From: Mariaggregatimicrobium sp964498785
GTDB taxonomy: Bacteria > Zhuqueibacterota > Zhuqueibacteria > Thermofontimicrobiales > Thiofontviventaceae
Assembly: GCA_964498785.1 (NCBI GenBank)
Contig: CAZCJL010000003.1
Location: forward strand, 62,001 to 126,000
Reading direction: 5' to 3'
Length of the DNA stretch: 64,000 nucleotides
The notes below the pieces were generated by a model. It made no database searches and was not told the origin of the DNA. It saw only the letters and a list, made by a program, of their open reading frames with translations. Every line of letters begins with the position of its first letter. The stretch's first letter is position 1. Below, one piece after another: positions 15,708-25,254 of this stretch. The translations under genes were made by a program, and so were the position numbers.

Positions 15708-18356
15708 ATGAGAAAAAAATTAATTTTTATAATTACAATTATCTTCCTTTTTTCATATTCAGTTAACACTTTAGGATATGATAATCAATTAGATACAATT
15801 AATCTTAACTATAAAAAAGTTGATACGCCGCCTAATTGTCTTATTCCGCACAGATTATTACAGAAGCCCAAAATCGGGCTTGCTCTCAGCGGCGGCGGCG
15901 CTCGCGGACTTGCCCAAATCGGCGTATTACAGGTATTTGAGGAAAATGATGTCGAATTGGATTTTATTGTCGGAGTAAGTATGGGAGCAATAGTAGGCGG
16001 ATTATACGTCGCCGGATATAGTCCCTATGAATTAGAAGAAATTTTAAAAGAAATAAATTGGACTGAAATTATCATTGACACACCACCGCGAAACAATCTT
16101 TTTATAAGTCAAAAAGAGGAAAGAGAGCGTTCAATTATTCAATTGCGCATGCAAGGGCTCAAAATTGTTATTCCACAATCTTTTACTGCAGGTCAAAAAC
16201 TATCTTCCATATTATCTGATCTTGCAATGAAGGGCTTTTATCCTGTAAATTCTGATTTCAACAAATTACGAATCCCGTTTCGGGCACTCGCCTGCGATAT
16301 GGTTACTGGCGAAAAAATTATGTTAAAAGAAGGCAATCTTGCCGAAGCGATGCGAGCCTCTGCGGCATTTCCATTAATGTTTTCGCCGGTTCAAAAAAAC
16401 AATATGCTACTTGTTGATGGCGGATTAATTAATAATATTCCAGTAGATGAAGTCAGAACAGCAGGAGTTGATATTGTTATCGCGGTTAACACAACATCTA
16501 AGCTGCATCCCAAAGAGAGATTACAGGCCCCATGGATTATTGCAGACCAGGTTACGACAATTATGCAGCGCGAAAAAAACAGGGAGCAACAAGCAAAAGC
16601 TGATGTCATTATCTCTCTAAATATGGAAGATCAAAAGTCTGATAATTTTCAAAGTATTGATACATTAATACAGGCCGGGCGTTATGAAACATTAAAAAAA
16701 ATCGATCAAATCAAGTCTATTTTTAAAGATATTAGACAACAAAATATTCCGGAAAATTATTACGAGTTTAGCCATATTAAAATCGCTGGCTGCTCAGAAC
16801 AATCACTCGATTCACATATTTCTGAAATTATTAATCAATTACAAAATAAATCAATATCATTTAAAGAAATTTATTTACTTTTGGAAAAAATATACAGCAC
16901 GGGAATATTTTCTGATGTATCATTGACAATTAATTCCCCAGGTGAAGTAGAGTTAAGTCTGAAAAAGAATCCCGGATTTAGTCAGGTTGTGTTTCACGGC
17001 AATACGGTTTTCAGTGATTCGGTATTAAGAGAGCAGATAAAAAGCCTTCCCCATAATCCAATAAATTATTACAGAGGTAAGGAAGATTTAAAAAATATAA
17101 TCAAGCTATATCGTGAAAGCGGTTATTCTTTAACTCAAATTAAAGATGTTGTGCTATTGAATGGTGTTTTATATATTCATATCGATGAGGGGTATATTTC
17201 CGGGATAGTCACAAAAGGAAATAATCGAACACAAAAGTACGTCATTCTGAGAGAATTCCCTTTAAAAAAAGGTGATATATTTAATATTAACAAAGCAACA
17301 CAAGGGATAAATAATATTCACAGCACAGGATTATTCAATAATGTTTCCTTTGAAATTGAGTATAATTCCAATGGAATTTTGGTCATATTATTTCTTCATG
17401 AAAAACCATTTACCGTTTTTAGATTTGGAGCGCGTTATGATTTGGAGCAAAAAGGAAAAGGTCTGGTTGAGCTTGTTGATGAAAACGTATTTGGTTTGGG
17501 TAATAATGTTTCTTTACAAGGATTATATGGCTTGAGAGAACAACGTTTTGATATTAAATTCAGGGCGGATCGTATTCGAAACACATTTCTGGCGTATCAG
17601 TTGAATTTTTCGTATAATGAAAAATCTCACTATAGTTATCAAGATGGAAAACGGACTGGTGAATATAAAAATATCAACAAAGATTTTTCTTTAAAAGTCG
17701 GACAGCAGATTAAAAAACTGGGAATGCTGTCCTTTATATTAAAAATCCAAAATATTAACCTGAATAAAGGTGAAGGGTACGGTTTTCCAATTGGTAATCT
17801 TGATTTACAAACGCTTGCCATGCAATCAGTTGTTGATACAAAAGACCGGCATCCTTTTCCAACCCGTGGCAAATATTATCATTTTTTTTATGAGTTATCA
17901 TCTGGTACATTTCTGAATAGCGAAATTTCATTTTTTAAAATATATTCTTCTTTTGAACAATATTTCACATTTCTGAAAAGGAATACAATCCACCCAAAAG
18001 TATCATGGGGCGCATCTGATGTAACCACTCCTTATACAGAACAATTTCGATTAGGTGGACTTTCTTCTTTTTACGGGCTTAATGAGGATGAATTTGTCGG
18101 AAGATATTTGTTTCTCTCAAGCATCGAATATCGATATTTTTTCCCATTTAGAACCATATTTGATTTCTATTGGAGTTTTCGACTTGATTTGGGCTCAACA
18201 TGGAAAAATGAGAACGATATTAAACCATTAGATTTAAAGCGAGGGATCGGAACAGGCCTCTCTTTGGGGACTCCGCTTGGGCCTGTTCATTTTGCATTCG
18301 GCTGGAGCGACAAAGGGAAAAAAGTACTATACTTTTCTGCTGGTTATCAATTTTAA
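15708..18356 (+). CDS. Patatin-like phospholipase fused to POTRA and Omp85 beta-barrel
   Basis: An 882-residue outer-membrane protein. After a signal peptide (MRKKLIFIITIIFLFS region), a patatin domain covers about residues 55 to 320, with the oxyanion loop GGGARG (62 to 67), the nucleophile in GVSMG (Ser91) and the catalytic Asp237 in VDGGL. Two or three POTRA domains follow (about 370 to 560; examples FHGNTVFSD and TKGNNRTQKYVILREF). A 16-strand Omp85/BamA-type barrel occupies the C-terminus and ends in FSAGYQF, with the terminal Phe expected of a barrel signal. The layout matches type Vd (PlpD-like) systems, but with more POTRA domains than PlpD itself. I chose the ATG at 15708; a TTG six codons upstream overlaps the predicted promoter. 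It is the only gene in the window pointing toward the origin. Confidence 0.92.
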   Translation: MRKKLIFIITIIFLFSYSVNTLGYDNQLDTINLNYKKVDTPPNCLIPHRLLQKPKIGLALSGGGARGLAQIGVLQVFEENDVELDFIVGVSMGAIVGGLYVAGYSPYELEEILKEINWTEIIIDTPPRNNLFISQKEERERSIIQLRMQGLKIVIPQSFTAGQKLSSILSDLAMKGFYPVNSDFNKLRIPFRALACDMVTGEKIMLKEGNLAEAMRASAAFPLMFSPVQKNNMLLVDGGLINNIPVDEVRTAGVDIVIAVNTTSKLHPKERLQAPWIIADQVTTIMQREKNREQQAKADVIISLNMEDQKSDNFQSIDTLIQAGRYETLKKIDQIKSIFKDIRQQNIPENYYEFSHIKIAGCSEQSLDSHISEIINQLQNKSISFKEIYLLLEKIYSTGIFSDVSLTINSPGEVELSLKKNPGFSQVVFHGNTVFSDSVLREQIKSLPHNPINYYRGKEDLKNIIKLYRESGYSLTQIKDVVLLNGVLYIHIDEGYISGIVTKGNNRTQKYVILREFPLKKGDIFNINKATQGINNIHSTGLFNNVSFEIEYNSNGILVILFLHEKPFTVFRFGARYDLEQKGKGLVELVDENVFGLGNNVSLQGLYGLREQRFDIKFRADRIRNTFLAYQLNFSYNEKSHYSYQDGKRTGEYKNINKDFSLKVGQQIKKLGMLSFILKIQNINLNKGEGYGFPIGNLDLQTLAMQSVVDTKDRHPFPTRGKYYHFFYELSSGTFLNSEISFFKIYSSFEQYFTFLKRNTIHPKVSWGASDVTTPYTEQFRLGGLSSFYGLNEDEFVGRYLFLSSIEYRYFFPFRTIFDFYWSFRLDLGSTWKNENDIKPLDLKRGIGTGLSLGTPLGPVHFAFGWSDKGKKVLYFSAGYQF

Positions 18357-18357
18357 C

Positions 18358-18394
18358 AAACAGGCCTTCTCACTTAATTGGAGAAGGCCTGTTT
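18358..18394. terminator. Bidirectional rho-independent terminator
   Basis: A perfect 14-bp inverted repeat, AAACAGGCCTTCTC (18358 to 18371) and GAGAAGGCCTGTTT (18381 to 18394), with a 9-base loop. The stem ends give a U-rich tail in both directions. It lies between the convergent patatin/Omp85 gene (stop at 18356) and the FecR-domain gene (stop at 18402), the expected place for a shared terminator. Confidence 0.9.
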
Positions 18395-18401
18395 AATTGA
18401 A

Positions 18402-19178
18402 TTAATCAATTTTATCACGCTGTAAATTCCATTGAACCCAGTCTGATTGTTCGTCAGAATCATCGCTACTAAAGCTACCATAGGATTGAACTTTTCCATT
18501 AGTATCGATTACAATCTTTTGCATATTCTTTACAATGTACACCCATTCATCGAGCGTTACCTCTTTAGGGGCTGGCACTTCATGAGGTCCGGGAACTTCA
18601 TGCGGTTTTTTAAATATTTTCTGGGGCTCGGTTTTTATTTTTTCCGGAACATTGGATACCTTCACTTCACCAGTATAGACTTTGAGTTCAGTTGTAGAAT
18701 CTTGTTTTACATTCATACGAAACACCGTCCCGGTAATAGCAGCGCCAGCAACCGGAGTGGTGATGTCAAACGTAACAGTAGATGTTTTTTTATTTAAATT
18801 TGCCCAAATATCGCCTTCTTGCAAATTGATTTTTGTTTCTTTTAGCTTGCCTTTTGTTTCTTCATATAGTTTTACAATATCAATTGTAGTTTCCGGCGCC
18901 ATCCGAATCATATCAAGATCGATTAATTCAAGTTCTGCACGTGATCGCTGATAAGTCCTGAGCCGGTCTCCTGAGTTTACTGGAGAATTTATCTCTGCAT
19001 TCACCCAATCCGGTGATTCGCCAGCTCGCTTTTTCACCCGTCCATCTGTATATTTTACCAACCCTTTTTTGGCATCATCTGGCTTTCCGATGCTTAACCG
19101 GCTTTGCAATAATAAACTTCCCCCAATAATTGCAACTATAATTACGATAGTTGCTTTCAACATTTTATTGATCTTCAT
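18402..19178 (-). CDS. FecR-domain protein, membrane anchored
   Basis: A 258-residue protein with a single N-terminal hydrophobic segment (about residues 9 to 26) that anchors it or acts as a signal peptide. The FecR-type beta domain covers about residues 38 to 170: GLVKYTDGRVKKR, VNSGDRLRTYQRSRAELELIDLDMIRMAPET, then DIWANL and FDITTPVAGAAITGTVFRM. A proline-rich link with PHEVPGPHEVPAPKEV precedes a C-terminal tail. Stand-alone FecR domains occur in surface or sensory proteins unrelated to iron; no sigma factor or TonB receptor gene is adjacent, so iron signalling is not supported. The ATG at 19178 is preceded by AAGAGG. It follows the unknown 406-residue gene by 19 bp. Confidence 0.8.
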   Translation of the reverse strand: MKINKMLKATIVIIVAIIGGSLLLQSRLSIGKPDDAKKGLVKYTDGRVKKRAGESPDWVNAEINSPVNSGDRLRTYQRSRAELELIDLDMIRMAPETTIDIVKLYEETKGKLKETKINLQEGDIWANLNKKTSTVTFDITTPVAGAAITGTVFRMNVKQDSTTELKVYTGEVKVSNVPEKIKTEPQKIFKKPHEVPGPHEVPAPKEVTLDEWVYIVKNMQKIVIDTNGKVQSYGSFSSDDSDEQSDWVQWNLQRDKID

Positions 19179-19197
19179 ATTCGCCTCTTATTTTTTT

Positions 19198-20418
19198 TTA
19201 AACTTTCTGAGGAAAATAACGGTTAAAAACGATATCCCCCAATACGAGTGCTTCCCTGGAAAAAGGCTGAACAGAACGCATCATCAATTCATCATCAATA
19301 ATCGTTTTTGCTTCTTTCCAATTATCAATTTCATCCAGCCTTTTTATAAAATTAACAAAAGCCTCTTCATCCTTTTTAAAAATCTTCTTTTGTATTAGTT
19401 TCTTATTTTTCTCCTCAAATAAGGTAAACAGGGAAACTAACATCACCTCTGGCTGATATTCAATCATTTCCCGACGGATAATGAAATCCTGGGGCTCTTT
19501 CCACGCTTCTATTTTTGGATAATGTTTTCCCGTATCATCTTTTATATTTTCAGAATCGGCTTCACTTTTTTCCGTAAGTTCATTTTCACCTGTAAAAGAA
19601 GCAACATAATTATCTAAATCGTTGTTTGGTTTTTCATCGTAAGCTAATTTCTTAAAATGCTCTGCCAGTAATTTAGAAATATTTTCAAGATCAAACCAAT
19701 CATTTGCAGAGTAGACAGAGTTGAATGCTTCATAATATTGTGGGACATTTCGTTCAATTAATAACAATTTCAAAATTTCACGATTTATTGAGCGTTGTTC
19801 TTTACCACTAATATGGCATGAAAACTCTAAAAAGATTTCTACATCTGAAAAAAAAGCCGCAATAAAGTCTCTCCCATAAACATCCTTTTCTACCTGATCC
19901 AATATTTTACAAAAATCTTCCTCAACAATGTGAAACTGATCAAATTGACTGATTTTAATAATCAAATTATTTATAAAAATTCTCTTATCAGAGAGTCCCT
20001 TTAGTATTTTCAGTATATCTGTTTGTGTTCTCTCCGATTTATTTTTATAAAAAATGTTTTTTAACGTTTTCTTTGGTGCAATAATTAAATCGAATTGTAA
20101 TCCAACTGTCAGGTTTATAATTTCTAAAATTTCTTCTTTTGTAAATAAAGTGGCCTCTTCAAATGCATTCCTCAGTTGTCCAATCAGACTTTTAATTTTC
20201 TTATGATTAAAATCATATCTTTTTGAATTGTTGAATTGAAATGGTTCATCTGTTAAAAAATATTTTTGAACTCTTTTCTGAAGAAAATTTTTCAAAAAGG
20301 CTGGCATTTTTTCATTAAGAAGTTCTTTATATGTAATTGTATTTCTTTTTTCAATTAATCTTTCTTTTAATACTGAAGCCAATAGTTTTTTTTCATTTTC
20401 TCCTGTTGCGTTTTCCAT
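19198..20418 (-). CDS. Conserved-looking protein of unknown function
   Basis: I do not recognise this 406-residue protein. It is soluble, has no signal peptide or membrane helix, and is mostly predicted helical, with many Lys, Glu, Phe and Ile residues. A more acidic, low-complexity link lies around residues 270 to 305 (EKPNNDLDNYVAS, then EKSEADSENIKDDTGKHY). The C-terminal 100 residues form another helical block (REMIEYQPEVMLVSLFTLFEEKNKK). It sits 65 bp downstream of gyrA and 19 bp upstream of the FecR-domain gene, so it is probably read with both. The base composition matches its neighbours, which argues against recent transfer. The ATG at 20418 follows GGGGAAG. Confidence 0.7.
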   Translation of the reverse strand: MENATGENEKKLLASVLKERLIEKRNTITYKELLNEKMPAFLKNFLQKRVQKYFLTDEPFQFNNSKRYDFNHKKIKSLIGQLRNAFEEATLFTKEEILEIINLTVGLQFDLIIAPKKTLKNIFYKNKSERTQTDILKILKGLSDKRIFINNLIIKISQFDQFHIVEEDFCKILDQVEKDVYGRDFIAAFFSDVEIFLEFSCHISGKEQRSINREILKLLLIERNVPQYYEAFNSVYSANDWFDLENISKLLAEHFKKLAYDEKPNNDLDNYVASFTGENELTEKSEADSENIKDDTGKHYPKIEAWKEPQDFIIRREMIEYQPEVMLVSLFTLFEEKNKKLIQKKIFKKDEEAFVNFIKRLDEIDNWKEAKTIIDDELMMRSVQPFSREALVLGDIVFNRYFPQKV

Positions 20419-20483
20419 GTTGCTTCCCCTGTAGATACGTTAGCATTCACCTATTGTGATAAAAAATTTAATGAGAAATTCTA

Positions 20484-22919
20484 TTAGGTTTCATCAGTAT
20501 CACGAACGATTCTGGCAATATCCGCAATGTAATCATCTTTATGTAATTTAATTAACCGAACACCTTGAGTAGCTCTTCCCATCGGCCGTAGCTTACTCAC
20601 TTGTTGGCGAATAACAATACCTTTTGATGTAATAATCATCAGATCATCATCATCAATCACTTCTTTGATTGCAATCATCTTGCCAACGCGCTCGGTTATC
20701 CTGATAGTCGCAACTCCTTTTCCGCCGCGCTTTGTTATCCGATATTCATCTACTGCGGTTCGCTTACCAAAGCCTTTTTCTGTTACAACTAAAATTGTGC
20801 TGTTCTTTCTGGTAGTTAACATTCCGATCACTTTGTCACCTTCGGCTAAATTAATTCCGATAACACCGGTGGCTGCCCGGCCCATATCACGAACATCATC
20901 TTCGTGAAAGCGAATTGCCTGCCCGCTTTCCGTGCCCAACATTATTTCCTGAGTCCCATCGGTCAGTTTAGCTTCAATTAAGTCATCACCTGGTCGAATA
21001 TTTATCGCGTTAATACCACCTTTTCTCGGATTTCCATAAGCAGAAAGAACGGTTTTTTTAATCAATCCTTTCCGTGTTCCCATAATGATATAATGTTCAT
21101 CATCAAATTGTTTTACATTCAATATTGCCCGGATTTTCTCGTTTTTCTCCAGTTGTAATAAATTAACTATTGCGCGGCCTTTGGCTCCTTTTCCTGCCTG
21201 CGGAAGCACATACACTTTCAGCCAGTGACATCGTCCTCTGTCTGTGAAGAATAACAGATAATTATGAGTCGAGGCAATAAACAAATGCTCGATAAAATCT
21301 TCATGAGTGGTAGGCGCTCCGGAGTGCCCTGTTCCGCCTCGATTTTGCCGGCGATAACCCGATACCGGGAACCGTTTGATAAAGCCGCCGTGAGAAATTG
21401 TTATCACAACATCTTCTTCGGCAATCATATCTTCAATTGAGAATTCTTCTACATTTTCAATTATCTCTGTGCGCCGTTCATCGTTGTATTTTTCTTTTAA
21501 TTCTAATAGTTCTTCTTTAATAATAATCATCCGTTTTTTTTCACTGGCTAAAATAGATCTTAATTTTTCAATCAACTTTATAATTTCAAGATATTCATCT
21601 TCTATTTTCTTTCTTTCGAGACCAGTGAGTCGTTGCAAACGCATATCAAGAATAGCCTGAGCCTGCACTTCGCTTAATTTAAAACGCTTCATCAGATTAT
21701 TACGAGCCGTTTCAGTGTTTCTGGACTTCTTGATCATTTCAATAATTTCATCGATATTATCGAGCGCTATTTTCAATCCTTCCAGAATATGAGCGCGTTT
21801 TTCTGCATTTTCAAGATCGTGTTTCGTTCGTCTAACGATAATTTCGTGCCTGAAATCAACGAAATGCTTAAGGATTTGCTTAAGATTTAATACTTGCGGA
21901 ATACCATCTACCAAAGCCAGCATTATCACGCCAAATGTTACTTGCATCTGTGTATGCTTATAAAGCTGATTCAGAATAACTTCAGCGTGTACATCGCGTT
22001 TCAGTTCGATTACAACTCGATAACCATCTTTATCCGATTCATCTCGGACTTCGGTTATTCCTTCGATTTTCTTACTATTAACGAGATCAGCAATTTTTAA
22101 CAACAAATTTGCTTTATTAACCTGGTACGGAATTTCAGTTACGATAATATTTTGTTTTCCCCCTTTTAGATTTTCGACATTTGCTTTTGCTCTGATCAAA
22201 ATGCGTCCGCGTCCGGATCGATATGCTTCATCAATCCCTTCAAAACCATAAATAATAGCTCCTGTGGGAAAATCAGGACCATGAATATGTTGCATCAATT
22301 CTTCGACGCTGGATTCCGGTTTTTCGATGAGACTGACTAATGCATCAACCACTTCACCTAAATTATGCGGCGGAATATTGGTTGCCATTCCGACCGCTAT
22401 TCCGGAAGAACCATTCACAAGAAGATTGGGTAATAATGATGGTAAAACAAGAGGTTCCTTTAATGTCTCGTCAAAATTCAGCGCAAAATCAACTGTATCC
22501 TTATCCAAGTCTCTTAGAAGTTCTTCAGCGATCCGGGACAGGCGTGCTTCCGTATACCTCATTGCCGCAGGAGAGTCACCATCCACAGATCCAAAATTCC
22601 CCTGACCATCGACGAGCGGGTAGCGAAGTGAAAACGTTTGAACCATACGGACCATCGTGTCGTATACTGCCGAATCTCCATGAGGATGGTATTTACCTAA
22701 TACTTCACCGACAATTCTTGCACTTTTTTTGTAAGAACTAGTTGGTCGAAGTGCAAGTCCGTGCATTCCATATAATACTCGTCTATGCACTGGCTTCATT
22801 CCGTCCCGCACATCCGGAAGGGCTCGTGATACAATAACCGACATCGAATAATCGATGTAAGATTTTTTCATCTCATCTTCAATATAAATCGGTTGAAGTC
22901 TTTCTCGTTGTATTTCCAT
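20484..22919 (-). CDS. gyrA: DNA gyrase subunit A
   Basis: GyrA cuts and rejoins DNA in the gyrase tetramer that introduces negative supercoils. The 811-residue protein keeps E. coli numbering at the N-terminus: HPHGDSAVYD puts Ser83 and Asp87, the quinolone-contact residues, in their susceptible form, and the catalytic Tyr is residue 122 in RYTEARLS. The C-terminal pinwheel carries the GyrA-box remnant KRGGKG (where QRRGGKG is usual) near residue 738, marking it as GyrA rather than ParC. The length is at the short end because no acidic tail is present. It follows gyrB by 26 bp. No second type II topoisomerase is in the window. Confidence 0.97.
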   Translation of the reverse strand: MEIQRERLQPIYIEDEMKKSYIDYSMSVIVSRALPDVRDGMKPVHRRVLYGMHGLALRPTSSYKKSARIVGEVLGKYHPHGDSAVYDTMVRMVQTFSLRYPLVDGQGNFGSVDGDSPAAMRYTEARLSRIAEELLRDLDKDTVDFALNFDETLKEPLVLPSLLPNLLVNGSSGIAVGMATNIPPHNLGEVVDALVSLIEKPESSVEELMQHIHGPDFPTGAIIYGFEGIDEAYRSGRGRILIRAKANVENLKGGKQNIIVTEIPYQVNKANLLLKIADLVNSKKIEGITEVRDESDKDGYRVVIELKRDVHAEVILNQLYKHTQMQVTFGVIMLALVDGIPQVLNLKQILKHFVDFRHEIIVRRTKHDLENAEKRAHILEGLKIALDNIDEIIEMIKKSRNTETARNNLMKRFKLSEVQAQAILDMRLQRLTGLERKKIEDEYLEIIKLIEKLRSILASEKKRMIIIKEELLELKEKYNDERRTEIIENVEEFSIEDMIAEEDVVITISHGGFIKRFPVSGYRRQNRGGTGHSGAPTTHEDFIEHLFIASTHNYLLFFTDRGRCHWLKVYVLPQAGKGAKGRAIVNLLQLEKNEKIRAILNVKQFDDEHYIIMGTRKGLIKKTVLSAYGNPRKGGINAINIRPGDDLIEAKLTDGTQEIMLGTESGQAIRFHEDDVRDMGRAATGVIGINLAEGDKVIGMLTTRKNSTILVVTEKGFGKRTAVDEYRITKRGGKGVATIRITERVGKMIAIKEVIDDDDLMIITSKGIVIRQQVSKLRPMGRATQGVRLIKLHKDDYIADIARIVRDTDET

Positions 22920-22945
22920 ATTCTCAAATCTTCCTAAAATAATAT

Positions 22946-24874
22946 TTAAACATCAAGATTTCTGACGTATTTCGCGTTCTCTTCGATAAATTTTCGCCGC
23001 GGTTCAACCTTATCACCCATTAGCGTTGAAAATATAATATCTGCTTCAAATCCTTCCTCAATTGTTACCTGAAGCAACGTCCGATTTTCCGGATCCATTG
23101 TTGTTTTCCATAATTGATCGGGATTCATTTCTCCCAAACCTTTATAACGCTGGATATGGCCCCCGTTTTTTCCGATCTGTTCATAAATTTTGTCTCGTTC
23201 ATCATCATCATAAGCATAAAATTCTTTTTTGTTCTTTGTAATCCTGTATAAAGGTGGTTGAGCAATATAAATATGATTTTTCTCTATAAGTTCTTTCATG
23301 TATCTGAAAAAGAACGTAAGCAACAAGGTTCGAATATGCGCGCCATCTACATCAGCATCTGTCATTATAATAATTTTTCCATATCTAATTTTACTTATAT
23401 CGAACTCACTTGAACCGATCCCGGTCCCTAATGCTGTAATGATCGTTTTTATTTCCTCATTCGAGAGAATTTTGTCAATTCTCGCCTTCTCAACATTCAG
23501 TATTTTACCTTTTAAGGGCAATATTGCCTGGAACTTACGATCACGCCCCTGTTTCGCTGAACCGCCTGCAGAGTCGCCCTCTACCAGATATATTTCTGTA
23601 TCCTCCGGAGTTCGCAAAGAACAATCCGATAATTTACCTGGTAAACCACCCCCATTCAGAATTCCTTTTCGTCGTGTTATTTCTCTGGCCTTTCGGGCAG
23701 CTTCTCTTGAACGAGCCGCAGCGAGACATTTCTCAATAATTTTTTTAGCAATCGGTGGATTTTTCTCTAAAAATAATGATAAATTATCCCCAACAATTGA
23801 CTCAACAATTCCTTTAACTTCGCTATTGCCAAGTTTCGTTTTTGTTTGTCCTTCAAATTGGGGTTCAGTATGTTTTATACTGAGAATAGCTGTTAATCCC
23901 TCCCGAACATCTTCTCCGGTTAACGAAAAATTCTCATTTTTCATAAGTTTGTTCTTTGTTGCATAGTTATTAAGAGTTCGGGTTAGCGCTGCTTTAAATC
24001 CGACCAAATGGCTACCGCCCTCAATCGTATGAATATTATTCACGTAAGAAAAAATATTCTCAGTGTATCCGTTATTATATTGAAACGCTAATTCTACCGG
24101 AACATCCTCTCGTTCACCTTCGATCACGATTGGATTTTTTATAATTGAATCACGATTTTGATCCAAATAATTAACAAACTCTTTCAGTCCACCTTTGTAT
24201 TGAAATTTTTCCTTTTTGCCATCGCGTTTATCTTCAATTTTGATAAGCAATTCTTTATTAAGAAACGCAAGCTCTCGTAATCTTTCACAAAGAATATCAA
24301 AGTTAAAATGTATTCTTTTGAAAATATCAGGGTCTGGTCTAAAGGTTATCTTTGTTCCTTTTTTATTTGTAGTACCTAGTTTTTTTACTTTTTCTATCGG
24401 AACACCGCGAGTATATTTTTGATAATAAATATGTCCATCTCGATAGACCTCTGCTTCACACCACTCGGATAAAGCATTAACAACAGATACGCCGACACCA
24501 TGCAATCCACCAGATACTTTGTAGGATTTTTTATCGAATTTACCACCGGCATGAAGTACTGTCATAACAACTTCCAGAGCAGATTTTTTCATGGTACTAT
24601 GGATATCAACAGGTATACCTCTCCCATTGTCAATAACCGTTACTGAATTATCGTTTTCGATAATAACATTCACTTCTGTACATGTGCCAGCCAGTGCCTC
24701 ATCAATACTATTATCAACAATTTCATAAACAAGATGATGTAATCCACGGACTGAAATATCACCTATATACATTGCAGGGCGACGTCTAACTGCTTCTAAT
24801 CCCTTTAATACAGTAATTTGATTTGCATCATAATTAGAAATATTAGGAATGCTTTTTTGTTCTTTTATATCCAT
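22946..24874 (-). CDS. gyrB: DNA gyrase subunit B
   Basis: GyrB is the ATPase subunit of gyrase. The 642-residue protein shows the GHKL ATP site (EIVDNSIDEALAG around residue 55, DNGRGIPVD around 80, GGLHGVGVSVVNALS around 120) and the TOPRIM metal site (EGDSAGGSAKQGRD around 430 and DADVDGAHIRTLL around 505). The C-terminus reads QRYKGLGEMNPDQLWKTTM, as in all GyrB proteins. The size is that of the short GyrB lacking the enterobacterial insertion. It is 26 bp upstream of gyrA and 98 bp downstream of the DciA-like gene. Confidence 0.97.
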   Translation of the reverse strand: MDIKEQKSIPNISNYDANQITVLKGLEAVRRRPAMYIGDISVRGLHHLVYEIVDNSIDEALAGTCTEVNVIIENDNSVTVIDNGRGIPVDIHSTMKKSALEVVMTVLHAGGKFDKKSYKVSGGLHGVGVSVVNALSEWCEAEVYRDGHIYYQKYTRGVPIEKVKKLGTTNKKGTKITFRPDPDIFKRIHFNFDILCERLRELAFLNKELLIKIEDKRDGKKEKFQYKGGLKEFVNYLDQNRDSIIKNPIVIEGEREDVPVELAFQYNNGYTENIFSYVNNIHTIEGGSHLVGFKAALTRTLNNYATKNKLMKNENFSLTGEDVREGLTAILSIKHTEPQFEGQTKTKLGNSEVKGIVESIVGDNLSLFLEKNPPIAKKIIEKCLAAARSREAARKAREITRRKGILNGGGLPGKLSDCSLRTPEDTEIYLVEGDSAGGSAKQGRDRKFQAILPLKGKILNVEKARIDKILSNEEIKTIITALGTGIGSSEFDISKIRYGKIIIMTDADVDGAHIRTLLLTFFFRYMKELIEKNHIYIAQPPLYRITKNKKEFYAYDDDERDKIYEQIGKNGGHIQRYKGLGEMNPDQLWKTTMDPENRTLLQVTIEEGFEADIIFSTLMGDKVEPRRKFIEENAKYVRNLDV

Positions 24875-24972
24875 TAATATGCCTTTCTGTTATCACTCTA
24901 ACACAAACTGAGGAGCATAAATGATGAAATGAACGCTTCCAGAGGAAAGATAAAAATCCTGAAGTATTACTA

Positions 24973-25254
24973 CTATAGCAAAATTATATCCTGAACAACT
25001 GTCTTTCCTATTTTTGAATTAAGCTTACTGATAATGTCTATCTTATAAAACATTAATTCATTTTTCCAGACATCATTTTTGACTTTTACAAACAGTCGTC
25101 CATTCTTTATTTTCTCTGCTTTAGTGTTTTTTGCTACTCTTGGCCCAACAACTGTTGACCAATAAACTAATGCTTCATTTTCAAGTAATTGAGCTTCGAT
25201 ACCCAAATTCTTGACTAAATTTTTTAGAACATCATCCATTGATTGGAATTTCAT
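24973..25254 (-). CDS. DciA-like protein (DUF721)
   Basis: A 93-residue protein of the DUF721 family. Members act as DciA, the ancestral loader of the replicative helicase DnaB in bacteria lacking DnaC or DnaI. The visible core is EALVYWSTVVGPRVAKNTKAEKI, then GRLFVKVKNDVWKNELMFYKIDIISKLN, matching the KH-like fold with the W-x-x-VVG and V-x-x-WxxEL motifs. Its first four bases overlap the recF stop (ATGA), so translation is coupled. The position between recF and gyrB is where this family is often found in bacteria with an ancestral origin region. Confidence 0.85.
   Translation of the reverse strand: MKFQSMDDVLKNLVKNLGIEAQLLENEALVYWSTVVGPRVAKNTKAEKIKNGRLFVKVKNDVWKNELMFYKIDIISKLNSKIGKTVVQDIILL

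Noticed and set aside
18402..19178. Iron-dicitrate signalling through FecR
   Set aside because: No ECF sigma factor or TonB receptor is adjacent, and isolated FecR domains are common in unrelated surface proteins.
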